A DNA stretch of 51,366 nt from an uncultured Bacteroidota bacterium. Lineage in GTDB: Bacteria; Bacteroidota; Bacteroidia; Chitinophagales; Chitinophagaceae. The notes under the pieces are model-generated. The model was given only the letters and a program-made list of their open reading frames with translations. It had not been told where the DNA came from and did no database searches. A program made the translations under genes and the position numbers. The stretch is from NCBI GenBank assembly GCA_903904855.1, contig CAIVEH010000249.1, positions 1-51,366 on the forward strand, given 5' to 3'. This document shows, in pieces, positions 41,367 to 50,488 of this stretch. Each line of letters opens with the position of its first letter. The first letter of the stretch is position 1.

Positions 41367-42047
41367 ATGAACTGGAAAGATTATTTCAGCACTTCTATAG
41401 GTAAGAAAATTTTGGTAGGCGCTACAGGTTTATTTCTTATTATTTTTCTGGTAGTTCATTGCTATGTAAATGCAATGATTTTCTGGCCCGATAATGGCAA
41501 ACATTTTACCGATGCTGCGGCATTTATGGGAGGTAATCCTGCCATCAGGATAGTGGAAATCGGACTCTTTGCTGGATTCGCTGTGCATATCATCATGAGT
41601 CTGATGCTGTGGAGCCAGAATGCAAAACGCCGGACAGTAGGTTATGAAGTAAAAGCCGGAAACAAAACCAGTAAATGGTATAGCCGCTCAATGGGGCTGC
41701 TGGGTACCTTGATACTGATGTTCCTGATATTGCACCTTTATCATTTCTGGGCACCAAACCGCTATGGGCAGTTTTTTGACCCGACCTGGACTGAGGGTGG
41801 ATTGTATAAAAACATGCTGATTACCTTTTACCCGCCATGGGTTGTTGCAGTATATCTGTTGGGTTGCTTCTCGCTTGCATGGCATCTGATGCATGGCGTT
41901 AAAAGCAGTATGCAAACATTCGGACTGGCTACACACCGTTATAAAGGCTTTATCAGCTCGGTAGGCGCTGCATTTGCAATTATTATACCTCTGCTGTTTG
42001 CGACCATGCCATTATATCTTCATTTCCTTGGCCATATGGCCAGGTAA
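41367..42047 (+). CDS. sdhC: Succinate dehydrogenase cytochrome b subunit
   Basis: 226 residues with five membrane helices, the single-subunit (type B) diheme anchor found in Bacteroidota and epsilonproteobacteria. Helix segments include 'KKILVGATGLFLIIFLVVHCYVNAMIF', 'FAVHIIMSLMLW', 'LLGTLILMFLILHLYHFW', 'WVVAVYLLGCFSLAWHLMHGVKSSMQT' and 'AIIIPLLFATMPLYLHFL'. The histidines within them (HC, VH, LH/YH, WH, MH) supply heme ligands and the quinone site. It opens the operon 77 bases upstream of sdhA. Confidence 0.93.
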   Translation: MNWKDYFSTSIGKKILVGATGLFLIIFLVVHCYVNAMIFWPDNGKHFTDAAAFMGGNPAIRIVEIGLFAGFAVHIIMSLMLWSQNAKRRTVGYEVKAGNKTSKWYSRSMGLLGTLILMFLILHLYHFWAPNRYGQFFDPTWTEGGLYKNMLITFYPPWVVAVYLLGCFSLAWHLMHGVKSSMQTFGLATHRYKGFISSVGAAFAIIIPLLFATMPLYLHFLGHMAR

Positions 42048-42123
42048 TGATGCTGCAAAATCAGGAAGAAAGAAATTTTGATTTACAATAAATAATTCCA
42101 ATAAGCGTACAAGAATCCAGTAT

Positions 42124-44100
42124 ATGGCACTTAATTCTAAAATACCTGCAGGACCGATAGCCGAAAAATGGAAGACATATAAATCGACCTGCAAACTGGT
42201 TAACCCTGCCAATAAACGCCAGCTAGAGATAATAGTAGTAGGCACCGGTCTTGCCGGCGCTTCTGCGGCAGCATCGCTTGGCGAAATGGGTTATAAAGTT
42301 AAAGCATTCTGTTTTCAGGACAGCCCACGCCGCGCGCATTCCATTGCCGCGCAGGGGGGGATAAATGCAGCTAAGAATTACCAGAATGACGGAGACAGCA
42401 CTTACCGCCTTTTTTATGATACCATAAAGGGTGGCGACTACCGTGCACGTGAAGGTAATGTACATCGCCTGGCAGAGGTGAGCGCTAATATTATAGATCA
42501 GTGCGTGGCACAGGGGGTTCCTTTTGCCCGTGAATATGGAGGCTTGCTGAGCAACCGTTCGTTTGGTGGTACACAGGTGCAGCGTACTTTTTATGCTGCA
42601 GGACAGACAGGGCAGCAGTTGCTTATTGGCGCTTACCAGGGGCTTGAAAGGCAGATATCGTTGGGTACTGTGACTATGTACAACCGCCACGAGATGCTGG
42701 AAGTGGTGAAAATTGATGGCAAAGCACGTGGTATTATAGCCCGTGATCTGGTAACAGGGGAGTTGGAGCGTCATTTCGGTCATGCCGTTTTGTTGTGTAC
42801 TGGTGGCTATGGTAATGTGTTTTACTTATCGACCAATGCGATGGGCAGTAATGCCACCGCAGTATGGAAGGCTCATAAGCAAGGCGCTTATTTTGGCAAT
42901 CCATGCTTTACCCAGATTCACCCAACATGTATTCCTGTAAGCGGTGACCACCAATCGAAACTGACATTGATGTCGGAATCACTGAGAAATGATGGTCGGA
43001 TCTGGGTGCCTAAAAAACAAAATGATACCCGTAAAGCATCGGATATACCAGAAGATGAGCGTGATTACTACCTGGAAAGAAGGTATCCTGCTTTTGGTAA
43101 CCTGGTTCCACGAGATGTGGCCAGCCGTGCAGCTAAAGAGCGTTGCGATGCAGGCTATGGCGTAGGGTCATCGAAAATGGCAGTATACCTCGATTTTGCA
43201 TCAGCTATAGATCGTTATGGCCATGTGGAAGCTCACAAAAATGGTAATCCGACTGCAGATAAAGCAACTATTTATGCATTGGGAAAAGATGTTGTGAAAG
43301 AAAAATACGGCAACCTTTTCGAGATGTATGAAAAGATAACCGGCGAGAACCCATACGAAATACCGATGAGGATATATCCGGCTGTACACTATACAATGGG
43401 AGGCCTTTGGGTTGATTATGAACTAATGACAAATATACCCGGTCTGTACGCACTGGGTGAAGCTAACTTCAGCGACCATGGCGCTAACCGTCTCGGTGCA
43501 TCAGCATTGATGCAGGGGCTTGCTGATGGGTATTTTGTGATACCTTATACTCTGGGTAACAACCTCGCTGATGATATTCGCACTAAATCTATACCAACCG
43601 ACCATCCGGCATTTGTAGCTGCTGAAAAAGAAGTTAGTGATAGGATCAACAAGCTGATGGGCATTAAGGGTAAGCAGAGTGTAGAAAGTTTCCACAAACG
43701 CCTGGGTAAAATAATGTGGGAAAAGTGCGGAATGGGTCGTACTGCAAAGGGACTAACAGAAGCTATTGAAGAAATTAAGGCTTTACGTAAAGAATTCTGG
43801 AGTAATGTGTTTATACCCGGGGAAATCAAAGAATTCAATACCGAACTGGATAAAGCTGGGCGTGTTGCTGACTTCCTTGAGCTTGGCGAACTGATGTGTA
43901 TGGATGCACTGAACCGCAAGGAAAGCTGCGGCGGCCATTTCCGTGAAGAGTCGCAAACTGAAGAAGGAGAAGCATTGAGGGACGATGAAAACTTTATGTA
44001 TGTAGCGGCATGGGAATTTAAGGGTGAGAGTAAGTTTGAAATGCACAAAGAGGATCTGGTTTACGAAGTTGTTCATCCTAGTGCTAGGAGCTACAAATAA
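42124..44100 (+). CDS. sdhA: Succinate dehydrogenase flavoprotein subunit
   Basis: 658 residues. It oxidises succinate to fumarate at a covalent FAD. Motifs include '[24 protein letters not shown]' (FAD-binding Rossmann loop), '[24 protein letters not shown]' (His for covalent FAD), '[20 protein letters not shown]'-type active-site segment, '[13 protein letters not shown]' and '[32 protein letters not shown]'. The length and motif spelling are of the Bacteroidota/epsilon fumarate reductase-like type. In this operon it should be followed by sdhB, but two unrelated genes intervene. Confidence 0.95.
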   Translation: MALNSKIPAGPIAEKWKTYKSTCKLVNPANKRQLEIIVVGTGLAGASAAASLGEMGYKVKAFCFQDSPRRAHSIAAQGGINAAKNYQNDGDSTYRLFYDTIKGGDYRAREGNVHRLAEVSANIIDQCVAQGVPFAREYGGLLSNRSFGGTQVQRTFYAAGQTGQQLLIGAYQGLERQISLGTVTMYNRHEMLEVVKIDGKARGIIARDLVTGELERHFGHAVLLCTGGYGNVFYLSTNAMGSNATAVWKAHKQGAYFGNPCFTQIHPTCIPVSGDHQSKLTLMSESLRNDGRIWVPKKQNDTRKASDIPEDERDYYLERRYPAFGNLVPRDVASRAAKERCDAGYGVGSSKMAVYLDFASAIDRYGHVEAHKNGNPTADKATIYALGKDVVKEKYGNLFEMYEKITGENPYEIPMRIYPAVHYTMGGLWVDYELMTNIPGLYALGEANFSDHGANRLGASALMQGLADGYFVIPYTLGNNLADDIRTKSIPTDHPAFVAAEKEVSDRINKLMGIKGKQSVESFHKRLGKIMWEKCGMGRTAKGLTEAIEEIKALRKEFWSNVFIPGEIKEFNTELDKAGRVADFLELGELMCMDALNRKESCGGHFREESQTEEGEALRDDENFMYVAAWEFKGESKFEMHKEDLVYEVVHPSARSYK

Positions 44101-44116
44101 AATTTAATCAAAGAGA

Positions 44117-45223
44117 TTGTCTGAAAAGCTAATTGTAAAGAATTTCGGCCCGATTAAACACGTTGAACTTGACATTAAAAAGGTAAATGTTTTAATTGGT
44201 GAACAAGGCACTGGGAAAAGTGCCTTGGTTAGGCTTTTACATTTATTTCATAATCAATCATTTTTATTTGAAGACCCATATAAGTTTTTGGATATTTTTG
44301 ATTTTCCTTTTAAGAAAAATACAATTTTAGAATATCATTCTGAAAATTATTTTATTTCCTACAATGAAGGCAAATTCAACATTAGATATAAAGGACAACA
44401 CCTTGAAATTTTGGAAAAAATTTTAGTTTTAAGTAATAAATACCTTCTTGAACATGATTTTAAAGTTGAAAATGAATATAATTCCTTAAATGATTGGTAT
44501 TTAAATAACATTGGATTAAGTGTTTATATCCCAGCTGAAAGAATAATTCTTCCTATAATATATAAAATCCCGCGAATACCAAACGCTCCATACATTGATT
44601 ATTTAGGCATAACTTATAATCAGGCACGATACAAAATTAAAGAGTTGGATATTCCATATCTTAATCAAGTTAAGTATAAATTAGAAGGTGATGATGATAA
44701 AATAGTCTTAAATAATGAAACAATATTTCTTCATCAGACATCCAGTGGTTTTCAGGCATCCATTCCTTTGGCTATTATCGTTGAATCTTTTACAAGTCGT
44801 AAGGAAAGGTTCAGATTTATTATTGAAGAGCCGGAACTAAACTTATTCCCTGCTACACAGAATGAATTGATGAAGTATTTGATTGAAAAAACTAGTCAAG
44901 AGAAGAATGGATTGTTTTTAGCTACTCATAGCCCTTACATACTTACATCCATTAACAACATGATTTTTGCCGAGCAGGTAGGAAAATTGGATCATGAAAA
45001 GACAGCAGGTATAATTGAAGAAAAATATTGGCTGAATTCAAATGATGTCTCCGCCTACCTGTTGAGGTATGATGAAGAAGCAGGAGGGATCATTCAGGAG
45101 AATATAATGGACGATGAAGTGCAGCAAATAAAGGCAGAAAAGATTGATGAAATATCGCGGCAATTTAACAGGGAATATGATGAAATGCTTGACATAAAAT
45201 ATCCGGTAAGTAATGAAGGATAG
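44117..45223 (+). CDS. AAA/ABC-type ATPase of the OLD/RecF-like class, inserted in the sdh operon
   Basis: 368 residues. Walker A is 'GEQGTGKS' (28-35) after 'LIVKNFGPIKHVELDIKKVNVLI'. The family motif 'YIPAER' follows at 137-142. The ABC signature-like 'SSGFQ' is at 209-213, Walker B 'FIIEEPELNLFP' at 234-245, and the switch histidine lies in 'ATHSPYILTSINN' (269-281). This is the AAA_15/AAA_21 group, the ATPase half of many anti-phage systems. There is no TOPRIM domain, unlike true OLD proteins; the C-terminal 80 residues are helical and charged. It starts with TTG 16 bases after sdhA and overlaps the next gene by 11 bases. Base composition is far more AT-rich than sdhA: 44281-44340 has 11 G or C of 60, against 32 of 60 in 43081-43140. 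This marks it as acquired. Confidence 0.85.
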   Translation: MSEKLIVKNFGPIKHVELDIKKVNVLIGEQGTGKSALVRLLHLFHNQSFLFEDPYKFLDIFDFPFKKNTILEYHSENYFISYNEGKFNIRYKGQHLEILEKILVLSNKYLLEHDFKVENEYNSLNDWYLNNIGLSVYIPAERIILPIIYKIPRIPNAPYIDYLGITYNQARYKIKELDIPYLNQVKYKLEGDDDKIVLNNETIFLHQTSSGFQASIPLAIIVESFTSRKERFRFIIEEPELNLFPATQNELMKYLIEKTSQEKNGLFLATHSPYILTSINNMIFAEQVGKLDHEKTAGIIEEKYWLNSNDVSAYLLRYDEEAGGIIQENIMDDEVQQIKAEKIDEISRQFNREYDEMLDIKYPVSNEG

Positions 45224-45647
45224 ACTTAAGGGCTGCGAAAAATACAGAGATAACCGTTCTAACCCTTCAGTAACTGAAAAAGGAAAAACTTTTCAGTTAG
45301 ACAATAAAAGCAGATTAGAAGTAGGTTGTATAAGAATTGATGATTGTGTTTTTAAAGGGAGAGATGGTATTAAATGTGATTTTTTATTTGAGGTGGAATC
45401 AAAGAGAAAATTATTTTATGTTGAGCTAAAAGGGTCAGATATTTTAAAAGCTATAAGCCAGATATATGAAACGCTGAAACAAACAAAATCAGTTTATCCG
45501 GGTTGGGTTTATGAAGCAAGGGTAATTGCAAGCGGAAAAATTCCGCCGCAAATATCAGACAGAAGGGAGTTTGAAAATTTAAGGCGTATTTGCAATGGTG
45601 GGAAATTAACGATCCACCACAAAAATTTATATATAGAACCATTATAA
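45213..45647 (+). CDS. Small PD-(D/E)XK nuclease-like partner of the ATPase
   Basis: 144 residues. The central part has a restriction-nuclease-like core: 'CDFLFEVESKRKLFYVELKG' gives Asp56 and, on the next strand, Glu71-Leu-Lys73 (ExK), followed by a helix with Gln83 ('DILKAISQIYETL'). That order (D, then ExK, then helix Q) is the PD-(D/E)XK pattern seen in Holliday-junction-resolvase-like and VRR-NUC enzymes. The N-terminus has two cysteines (C8, C39) and basic residues; the C-terminal helix (about 118-130) is charged. It overlaps the ATPase by 11 bases, so the two are translationally coupled and probably form one complex. It lies nine bases before sdhB. The nuclease call rests on motif and spacing only. 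Confidence 0.65.
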   Translation: MKDRLKGCEKYRDNRSNPSVTEKGKTFQLDNKSRLEVGCIRIDDCVFKGRDGIKCDFLFEVESKRKLFYVELKGSDILKAISQIYETLKQTKSVYPGWVYEARVIASGKIPPQISDRREFENLRRICNGGKLTIHHKNLYIEPL

Positions 45648-45656
45648 AGGGACAAT

Positions 45657-46427
45657 ATGCAACACTACAATATGAATCTCACTCTCAAGGTGTGGAAACA
45701 AAAAAACTGCAAAGAGAAGGGCAAATTTGAAACCTATCCGGTTTCTAATATTTCATCTGAGATGTCTTTTCTGGAGATGTTTGATGTGCTCAATGAACGC
45801 CTGGTAGCAGAGGGCAAGGAGCCAATTGCTTTCGATCACGATTGCCGTGAGGGGATCTGTGGTATGTGCAGTATGTACATTAATGGCCGTCCCCACGGTC
45901 CTTGGCATCAGACCACTACCTGCCAGCTCCATATGCGCGAGTATAAGGATGGCGATACTATTGTGGTTGAGCCATGGCGCGCTAATTCATTCCCGGTTAT
46001 TAAAGATCTGGTGGTCGACCGTACTGCCTTCGACCGCATTATAGCTGCCGGCGGCTACATTTCAGTAAATACAGGTAATGCTGTTGATGCCAATTCATTG
46101 CCTATTGAGAAGCAAAAAGCTGATGAATCATTTGCTGCAGCAAGTTGTATTGGTTGCGGTGCCTGTGTGGCAGCTTGCCCTAACGCTTCTGCAATGTTGT
46201 TTGTTTCGGCAAAAGTTTCTCATCTGGCATTATTGCCACAAGGCGACCCGGAGCGTAAGGTTAGGGCTGTAAATATGGTGAAACAAATGGATACCGAAGG
46301 TTTCGGCAGCTGTACCAATATTGGTGCTTGCGAGGCTGAATGCCCTAAAGGAATTTCGCTTGAAAATATTGCACGCCTGAATCGCGAATATATCGGAGCA
46401 GTTTTTTCCGGCAGTATTGAAGGTTAA
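45657..46427 (+). CDS. sdhB: Succinate dehydrogenase iron-sulfur subunit
   Basis: 256 residues. It relays electrons from the flavin to the quinone through three clusters. Cluster motifs: '[19 protein letters not shown]' with 'TTCQLH' ([2Fe-2S]), '[13 protein letters not shown]' and '[15 protein letters not shown]' ([4Fe-4S] and [3Fe-4S]). The ATG at 45657 gives [13 protein letters not shown]; a second ATG at 45672 (MNLTLKVW) is equally possible. In most genomes sdhB directly follows sdhA. Here it sits after the ATPase-nuclease pair, nine bases from the nuclease stop, and a terminator closes the operon. Confidence 0.95.
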   Translation: MQHYNMNLTLKVWKQKNCKEKGKFETYPVSNISSEMSFLEMFDVLNERLVAEGKEPIAFDHDCREGICGMCSMYINGRPHGPWHQTTTCQLHMREYKDGDTIVVEPWRANSFPVIKDLVVDRTAFDRIIAAGGYISVNTGNAVDANSLPIEKQKADESFAAASCIGCGACVAACPNASAMLFVSAKVSHLALLPQGDPERKVRAVNMVKQMDTEGFGSCTNIGACEAECPKGISLENIARLNREYIGAVFSGSIEG

Positions 46428-46451
46428 ATATAACTCCTTATTATTTTTTTT

Positions 46452-46480
46452 GAAAGGCTGTCTTATTCAGATAGCCTTTC
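46452..46480 (+). terminator. Terminator of the sdh operon
   Basis: A 12-bp stem with one G-T pair (46452-46463 with 46469-46480) around TATTC, followed by GTTATTTTG. It lies 24 bases after the sdhB stop and 14 before the next ATG. The T-tract is only moderate, so read-through is possible. Confidence 0.75.
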
Positions 46481-46493
46481 GTTATTTTGTAGC

Positions 46494-47660
46494 ATGTTCA
46501 GGAAACTTCTTTTTGTACTCATACTAATTACAGTCTTTTCTCCTGTTATTGCCCAGCATAGTAATCGCTTACGCATAAGTCTGATAACATGCGGGCCGGG
46601 TGATGAAGAAGTATGGGAGGTATTCGGACATACCGGAGTCAGGGTTGTAGACAGCGATGCGCATACCGACAGGGTATTTAATTATGGTACATTCGATTTC
46701 GGGCCCGATTTCGAACTCCAGTTTATGAGGGGGAAGTTGCTCTACTCTGTTGCTGTTGAAGATTTCAGTGGGTTTATGCAGGTGTATGTGCAGGCTAACA
46801 GAAGTGTGGAAGAACAGGTTTTACTACTTGATACACTTCAGAAAGAGCATTTTTATGAGTTTCTTCTCTGGAATGCGGAACCAGAAAACAGGTACTATAA
46901 GTACGATCAGTTTTTCAATAATTGTGCAACCCAGATACGCGATATTTTCCCTAAACCACAGGTGTTTGGCAAGGCGTTTCAATTTGGTAAGGCTATACAA
47001 CCGGAAGTCAGGTTATCCTTCAGAGATATTATCAACAGCTATTTTTACCGCGACCACTGGACCAGACTTGGTGTAAATATACTGCTGGGAAGCAGGATAG
47101 ACCAGGTAATGAGCAATACAGACATTATGTTTCTGCCCGACTATCTGAGAGATGGCATCAAGGGTGCAACGGTAAAAGGCCGCAGAATATCGACCGATCC
47201 TCAACTCATATTGCCTGGCAGCAAGATGGGGCCTGCCGGGTTAAACGGACCATTTTTGATAACCCTATTTGTGGCGCTGATTACCATAGCCGGCCTTTCG
47301 GTTAAAAAATTGCGATTGCTGGGCAGAATCATGAGTACATTATTATTAATTGTTACGGGCTTATTGGGCATCCTGATTCTTGGAATGTGGTTTGGAACCG
47401 ATCATCAGGGGTGCGCCGATAACTTCAATCTTTTGTGGTGCCTGCCAACAAACCTGATTATTGCTTTTATCAAACCAAAGGGTAGGGGGCGATATGCGAT
47501 AGTCTGTATCATACTGCTTATACTATCATTAATACTGCATATTTTCAAAGTACAGGGTCTAACCATCCTGGAGTTATCGCCTTTGTTCCTTGCGCTGCTC
47601 TTCATATATGGCTCGGTTTACAGAAGCAGCAAAATAAAAACCAAATCTGCCAATGCCTGA
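46494..47660 (+). CDS. DUF4105 (Lnb N-terminal periplasmic domain) membrane protein
   Basis: 388 residues. A signal or anchor segment (1-20) is followed by the DUF4105 domain (about 25-225) with 'CGPGDEEVWEVFGHTGVRVVD' (conserved FGHT), 'FNYGTFDF', 'FMRGKLLYSVAVEDF' and 'YKYDQFFNNCATQIRD' (conserved NNCAT cysteine). The C-terminal 140 residues hold about four membrane helices (LITLFVALITIAGL, LLLIVTGLLGILIL, etc.). As I recall, this family has recently been linked to N-acylation of lipoproteins (Lnb) in Bacteroides, with Cys and His as catalytic residues; this is not proven here. It overlaps the next gene by eight bases. Confidence 0.8.
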   Translation: MFRKLLFVLILITVFSPVIAQHSNRLRISLITCGPGDEEVWEVFGHTGVRVVDSDAHTDRVFNYGTFDFGPDFELQFMRGKLLYSVAVEDFSGFMQVYVQANRSVEEQVLLLDTLQKEHFYEFLLWNAEPENRYYKYDQFFNNCATQIRDIFPKPQVFGKAFQFGKAIQPEVRLSFRDIINSYFYRDHWTRLGVNILLGSRIDQVMSNTDIMFLPDYLRDGIKGATVKGRRISTDPQLILPGSKMGPAGLNGPFLITLFVALITIAGLSVKKLRLLGRIMSTLLLIVTGLLGILILGMWFGTDHQGCADNFNLLWCLPTNLIIAFIKPKGRGRYAIVCIILLILSLILHIFKVQGLTILELSPLFLALLFIYGSVYRSSKIKTKSANA

Positions 47661-48465
47661 AATCAGCACACCGGTTTGTAAGGGTTTATTCTATCGTAAA
47701 ATGGGAAATGGCCCGGTATTGATCTTAATACATGGATTCCCATCAGATGGAACTGTCTGGAGCCAAATTCAGCAAGAACTTTCTGAATCATTTACCCTGC
47801 TTATCCCTGACTTGCCAGGAAGCGGTAGCAGCCATTTGGAGGGTATTGCCGACATTGGTTATATGACCGATTGTATTAAGGCATTAATGGGAGCAGAAGG
47901 CATAAAAAAGGCTGTTATAGCCGGTCATTCGATGGGTGGCTATGTGGGGTGCGAATTTGCAGTCCGTTATCCGGATTTGGTTGCCGGATTATCGCTTATT
48001 CATTCCGTTCCTGTAGCAGATGATGAAGAAAAGAAAAATCTCCGGTTAAAATCTATCGAACTTATACGAAAAGGAGGGAAATCTACGTTTATCAGGCAGC
48101 TGATACCTAATCTGTTTTCAAATAACTTTAAACAAACTAACCCGGCTGTTGTTGAATCTCAGGTTAAATTGGCGCTTGAGCTGGATGACAAGAGTCTGAT
48201 AAATTTTTATTATGCAATGATTGGCAGAAGGGACAACAGGAGTGCTTTGATCGATTCTGGATTCCCGATTCAATGGATAATAGGGATGGATGATAATGTT
48301 ATTTTTTATAAAAAAATATTAGAACTTTGCTATAAATCTCAAATTAACTTCGTAACTTTTAAAAATAATTGTGGACATATGTCAATGCTGGAAACCCCCG
48401 CATCATTAATTACAGACTTAAAAGAATTTACAGAATATTGTTTTCACTATGATCCGCATGTATGA
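47653..48465 (+). CDS. Alpha/beta-fold hydrolase
   Basis: 270 residues without a signal peptide. The fold shows 'ILIHGFPSDGTVWSQI' (oxyanion HG), 'VIAGHSMGGYVGCEFAVRYP' (nucleophile Ser in GHSMGG), 'IQWIIGMDDNVIFYKK' (Asp) and 'FKNNCGHMSMLETPASL' (His). Length is typical of the esterase/haloperoxidase-like group. The substrate cannot be read. The start overlaps the DUF4105 gene by eight bases, and its stop overlaps the next gene by four (ATGA), so these are co-transcribed. Confidence 0.9.
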   Translation: MPEISTPVCKGLFYRKMGNGPVLILIHGFPSDGTVWSQIQQELSESFTLLIPDLPGSGSSHLEGIADIGYMTDCIKALMGAEGIKKAVIAGHSMGGYVGCEFAVRYPDLVAGLSLIHSVPVADDEEKKNLRLKSIELIRKGGKSTFIRQLIPNLFSNNFKQTNPAVVESQVKLALELDDKSLINFYYAMIGRRDNRSALIDSGFPIQWIIGMDDNVIFYKKILELCYKSQINFVTFKNNCGHMSMLETPASLITDLKEFTEYCFHYDPHV

Positions 48466-50432
48466 ATAAAACCTTATCAGCCATAATATTATCCATATTG
48501 TCCCTGACATTTTACCGGGCAGATGGATCACATATTGTTGGCGGAGAGGTAACTTATCAATTCCTTTACGATAGTATTGGTGCAGGAACACATCTGAACT
48601 ACTATATGTACAAGGTAAATGTTATAATTTATGAAGATTGCCTGAATGGGCAGCCTCTTGCCATTCAGGAGGACAACCCGGCCTGGGTATCTGTATACTA
48701 TGGCAATGGTGCTGTTTTTGAGTTGGATACTGGCGATAACCCTAATGGTAAAGGTATCCAATTTGCATCCTCAATTTCAGTGCCTGCTAATTTCAGTAAT
48801 GCATGTATTACCAAGATTCCGGCTACCTGCCTGCTTAAAAAGACGTTCACGAAAATTTATACCTTGCCTGCAAGTTCCTCCGGTTATGTTGTATCCTATC
48901 AGCGGTGCTGCCGCAATGGTGCTACTGTAAATATTATGGACCCCGCGAATAACGGGGCAACCTATTACTGTACTATTCCGCCAACACCGTTTGCAAACAG
49001 CAGCGCTATTTTCAATAATTATCCACCCCAGATTATATGTCTTAATAATCCATTGTATTATGATCATTCGGCTTTCGATCCTGATCATGATTCATTGAGC
49101 TACGAATTTTGTCCGGCATGCACTGGGGCAGACCAAACAGATATAAAACCAACTCCAGCTCCTCCCGATCAATTGCCTCCTCTGTATTATGATAGTGTTT
49201 CCTATCTGCCAGGTTTTAGCTCGAAAAATCCTTTAACCAGTAATCCTAGAATACAGATTGACCCTCATACAGGTTTGATAACAGGAACGCCCAACCGTGT
49301 AGGGAGATTTCTTGTTACTGTTTGCTGCCACGAATGGAGGGATGGTATTATGATCAATACTGTGAAAAGAGAGTTTCAGTTTGTAGTTACTCCATGCACC
49401 AAAGTAGTTGTTGCTGACATTCCTCAATATTCCACAGATCCCAATACGTATATAGTCAACTGCAATGATTATACGGTTAGATTTCAAAATACCAGTAAAG
49501 GAGGATTCACCTATCATTGGGATTTTGGTGTGCCCGGAGCTCCACAGGATTCATCGGATGAATTTGAACCTACATTTACCTATCCCGATACGGGAACATT
49601 TACAGTAGAGTTGATGGTAAATCCACGCTCTACCTGTTCCGACAGTATTTCCAGGTTTGTAAAAGTTTATCCGAAATTCCGTGCTGACTTTGCCGATAGC
49701 GGGGCTCAGTGTACTGGTGCACCAGTACATTTCAGGGATTTATCCACTTCTACACTAAAACCTATAACTTACTGGAAGTGGATGTTTGGCGATGGCGAAA
49801 CATCTATTGAGGAGAACCCGGAACATACTTACTTATCTCCGGGGCTATATAATGTTACACTTATTTCAGAAAATATCAGGTCATGCATAGACACAGCATT
49901 TTCGCAGGTAGTAATCGATAATTTTACTCCATTTGCGGGCAATGATACTTCCATAGTAAAAGGCGAATCAATTCATTTTAACGCTACCGGGGGGGTAAGG
50001 TTTACATGGACTCCTTCATCCAATCTTTCAGATACCAGTATACACAATCCTATAGGATATTACCCCGATACCGGGCGATATACCTATTATGTACAGGTTG
50101 TCAGCGCTTATGGATGTTCAGGAACAGACTCAATAAAAGTAGATGTTGTGAACCAGGCGGCATTTGTTGTACCAACAGCCTTTACGCCCAATGGTGATGG
50201 ACTTAATGATATTTTCCGACCTTTGGCTGTAGGTTACAAAAATCTGAATTATTTCAGGATTTTTAACCGGTGGGGAGATGAAGTATATTTTTCAACTACC
50301 CTTGAGGTAGGGTGGAATGGTTATTACAAAAACAAAGAAGCAGAGATGGGTACTTATTTTTGGGAGATTAGTTTTAATGACCGGTTTGGGAAAAAAGGAT
50401 TTATGAAAGGGGATGTACAATTGTTACGTTGA
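48462..50432 (+). CDS. PKD-domain surface protein with T9SS type B tail
   Basis: 656 residues. A signal peptide (1-22) is followed by a conserved start 'SHIVGGEVTYQFL'. A Cys-rich N-terminal region (about 25-300) contains 'CCRNGATVNI', 'PPQIICLNNPLYYDHSAFDPDHDSLSYEFC' and 'VTVCCHEWR'. Two PKD domains follow (about 320-410 'YHWDFGVPG...FTYPDTGTFTV' and 420-495 'WKWMFGDGETSIEENPEHTYLSPGLYNVTL'). The tail (about 570-656) is the CHU_C/type B sorting domain 'FVVPTAFTPNGDGLNDIFRPL...RIFNRWGDEVYF', used with SprF-type partners. It should be displayed on the surface or secreted, with roles such as adhesion inferred from domain type. No sprF-like gene is seen in the window. Confidence 0.87.
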   Translation: MNKTLSAIILSILSLTFYRADGSHIVGGEVTYQFLYDSIGAGTHLNYYMYKVNVIIYEDCLNGQPLAIQEDNPAWVSVYYGNGAVFELDTGDNPNGKGIQFASSISVPANFSNACITKIPATCLLKKTFTKIYTLPASSSGYVVSYQRCCRNGATVNIMDPANNGATYYCTIPPTPFANSSAIFNNYPPQIICLNNPLYYDHSAFDPDHDSLSYEFCPACTGADQTDIKPTPAPPDQLPPLYYDSVSYLPGFSSKNPLTSNPRIQIDPHTGLITGTPNRVGRFLVTVCCHEWRDGIMINTVKREFQFVVTPCTKVVVADIPQYSTDPNTYIVNCNDYTVRFQNTSKGGFTYHWDFGVPGAPQDSSDEFEPTFTYPDTGTFTVELMVNPRSTCSDSISRFVKVYPKFRADFADSGAQCTGAPVHFRDLSTSTLKPITYWKWMFGDGETSIEENPEHTYLSPGLYNVTLISENIRSCIDTAFSQVVIDNFTPFAGNDTSIVKGESIHFNATGGVRFTWTPSSNLSDTSIHNPIGYYPDTGRYTYYVQVVSAYGCSGTDSIKVDVVNQAAFVVPTAFTPNGDGLNDIFRPLAVGYKNLNYFRIFNRWGDEVYFSTTLEVGWNGYYKNKEAEMGTYFWEISFNDRFGKKGFMKGDVQLLR

Positions 50433-50488
50433 TTGGTAATTTTGTACAGGCTTTGGCTAATTATTAAAATATTATTTGTGCATAAATA

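Noticed and set aside
44117-45223. True OLD-family nuclease (Gabija GajA-like) identity for the ATPase
   Set aside because: The chain ends about 90 residues after the switch histidine and shows no TOPRIM acidic motifs.
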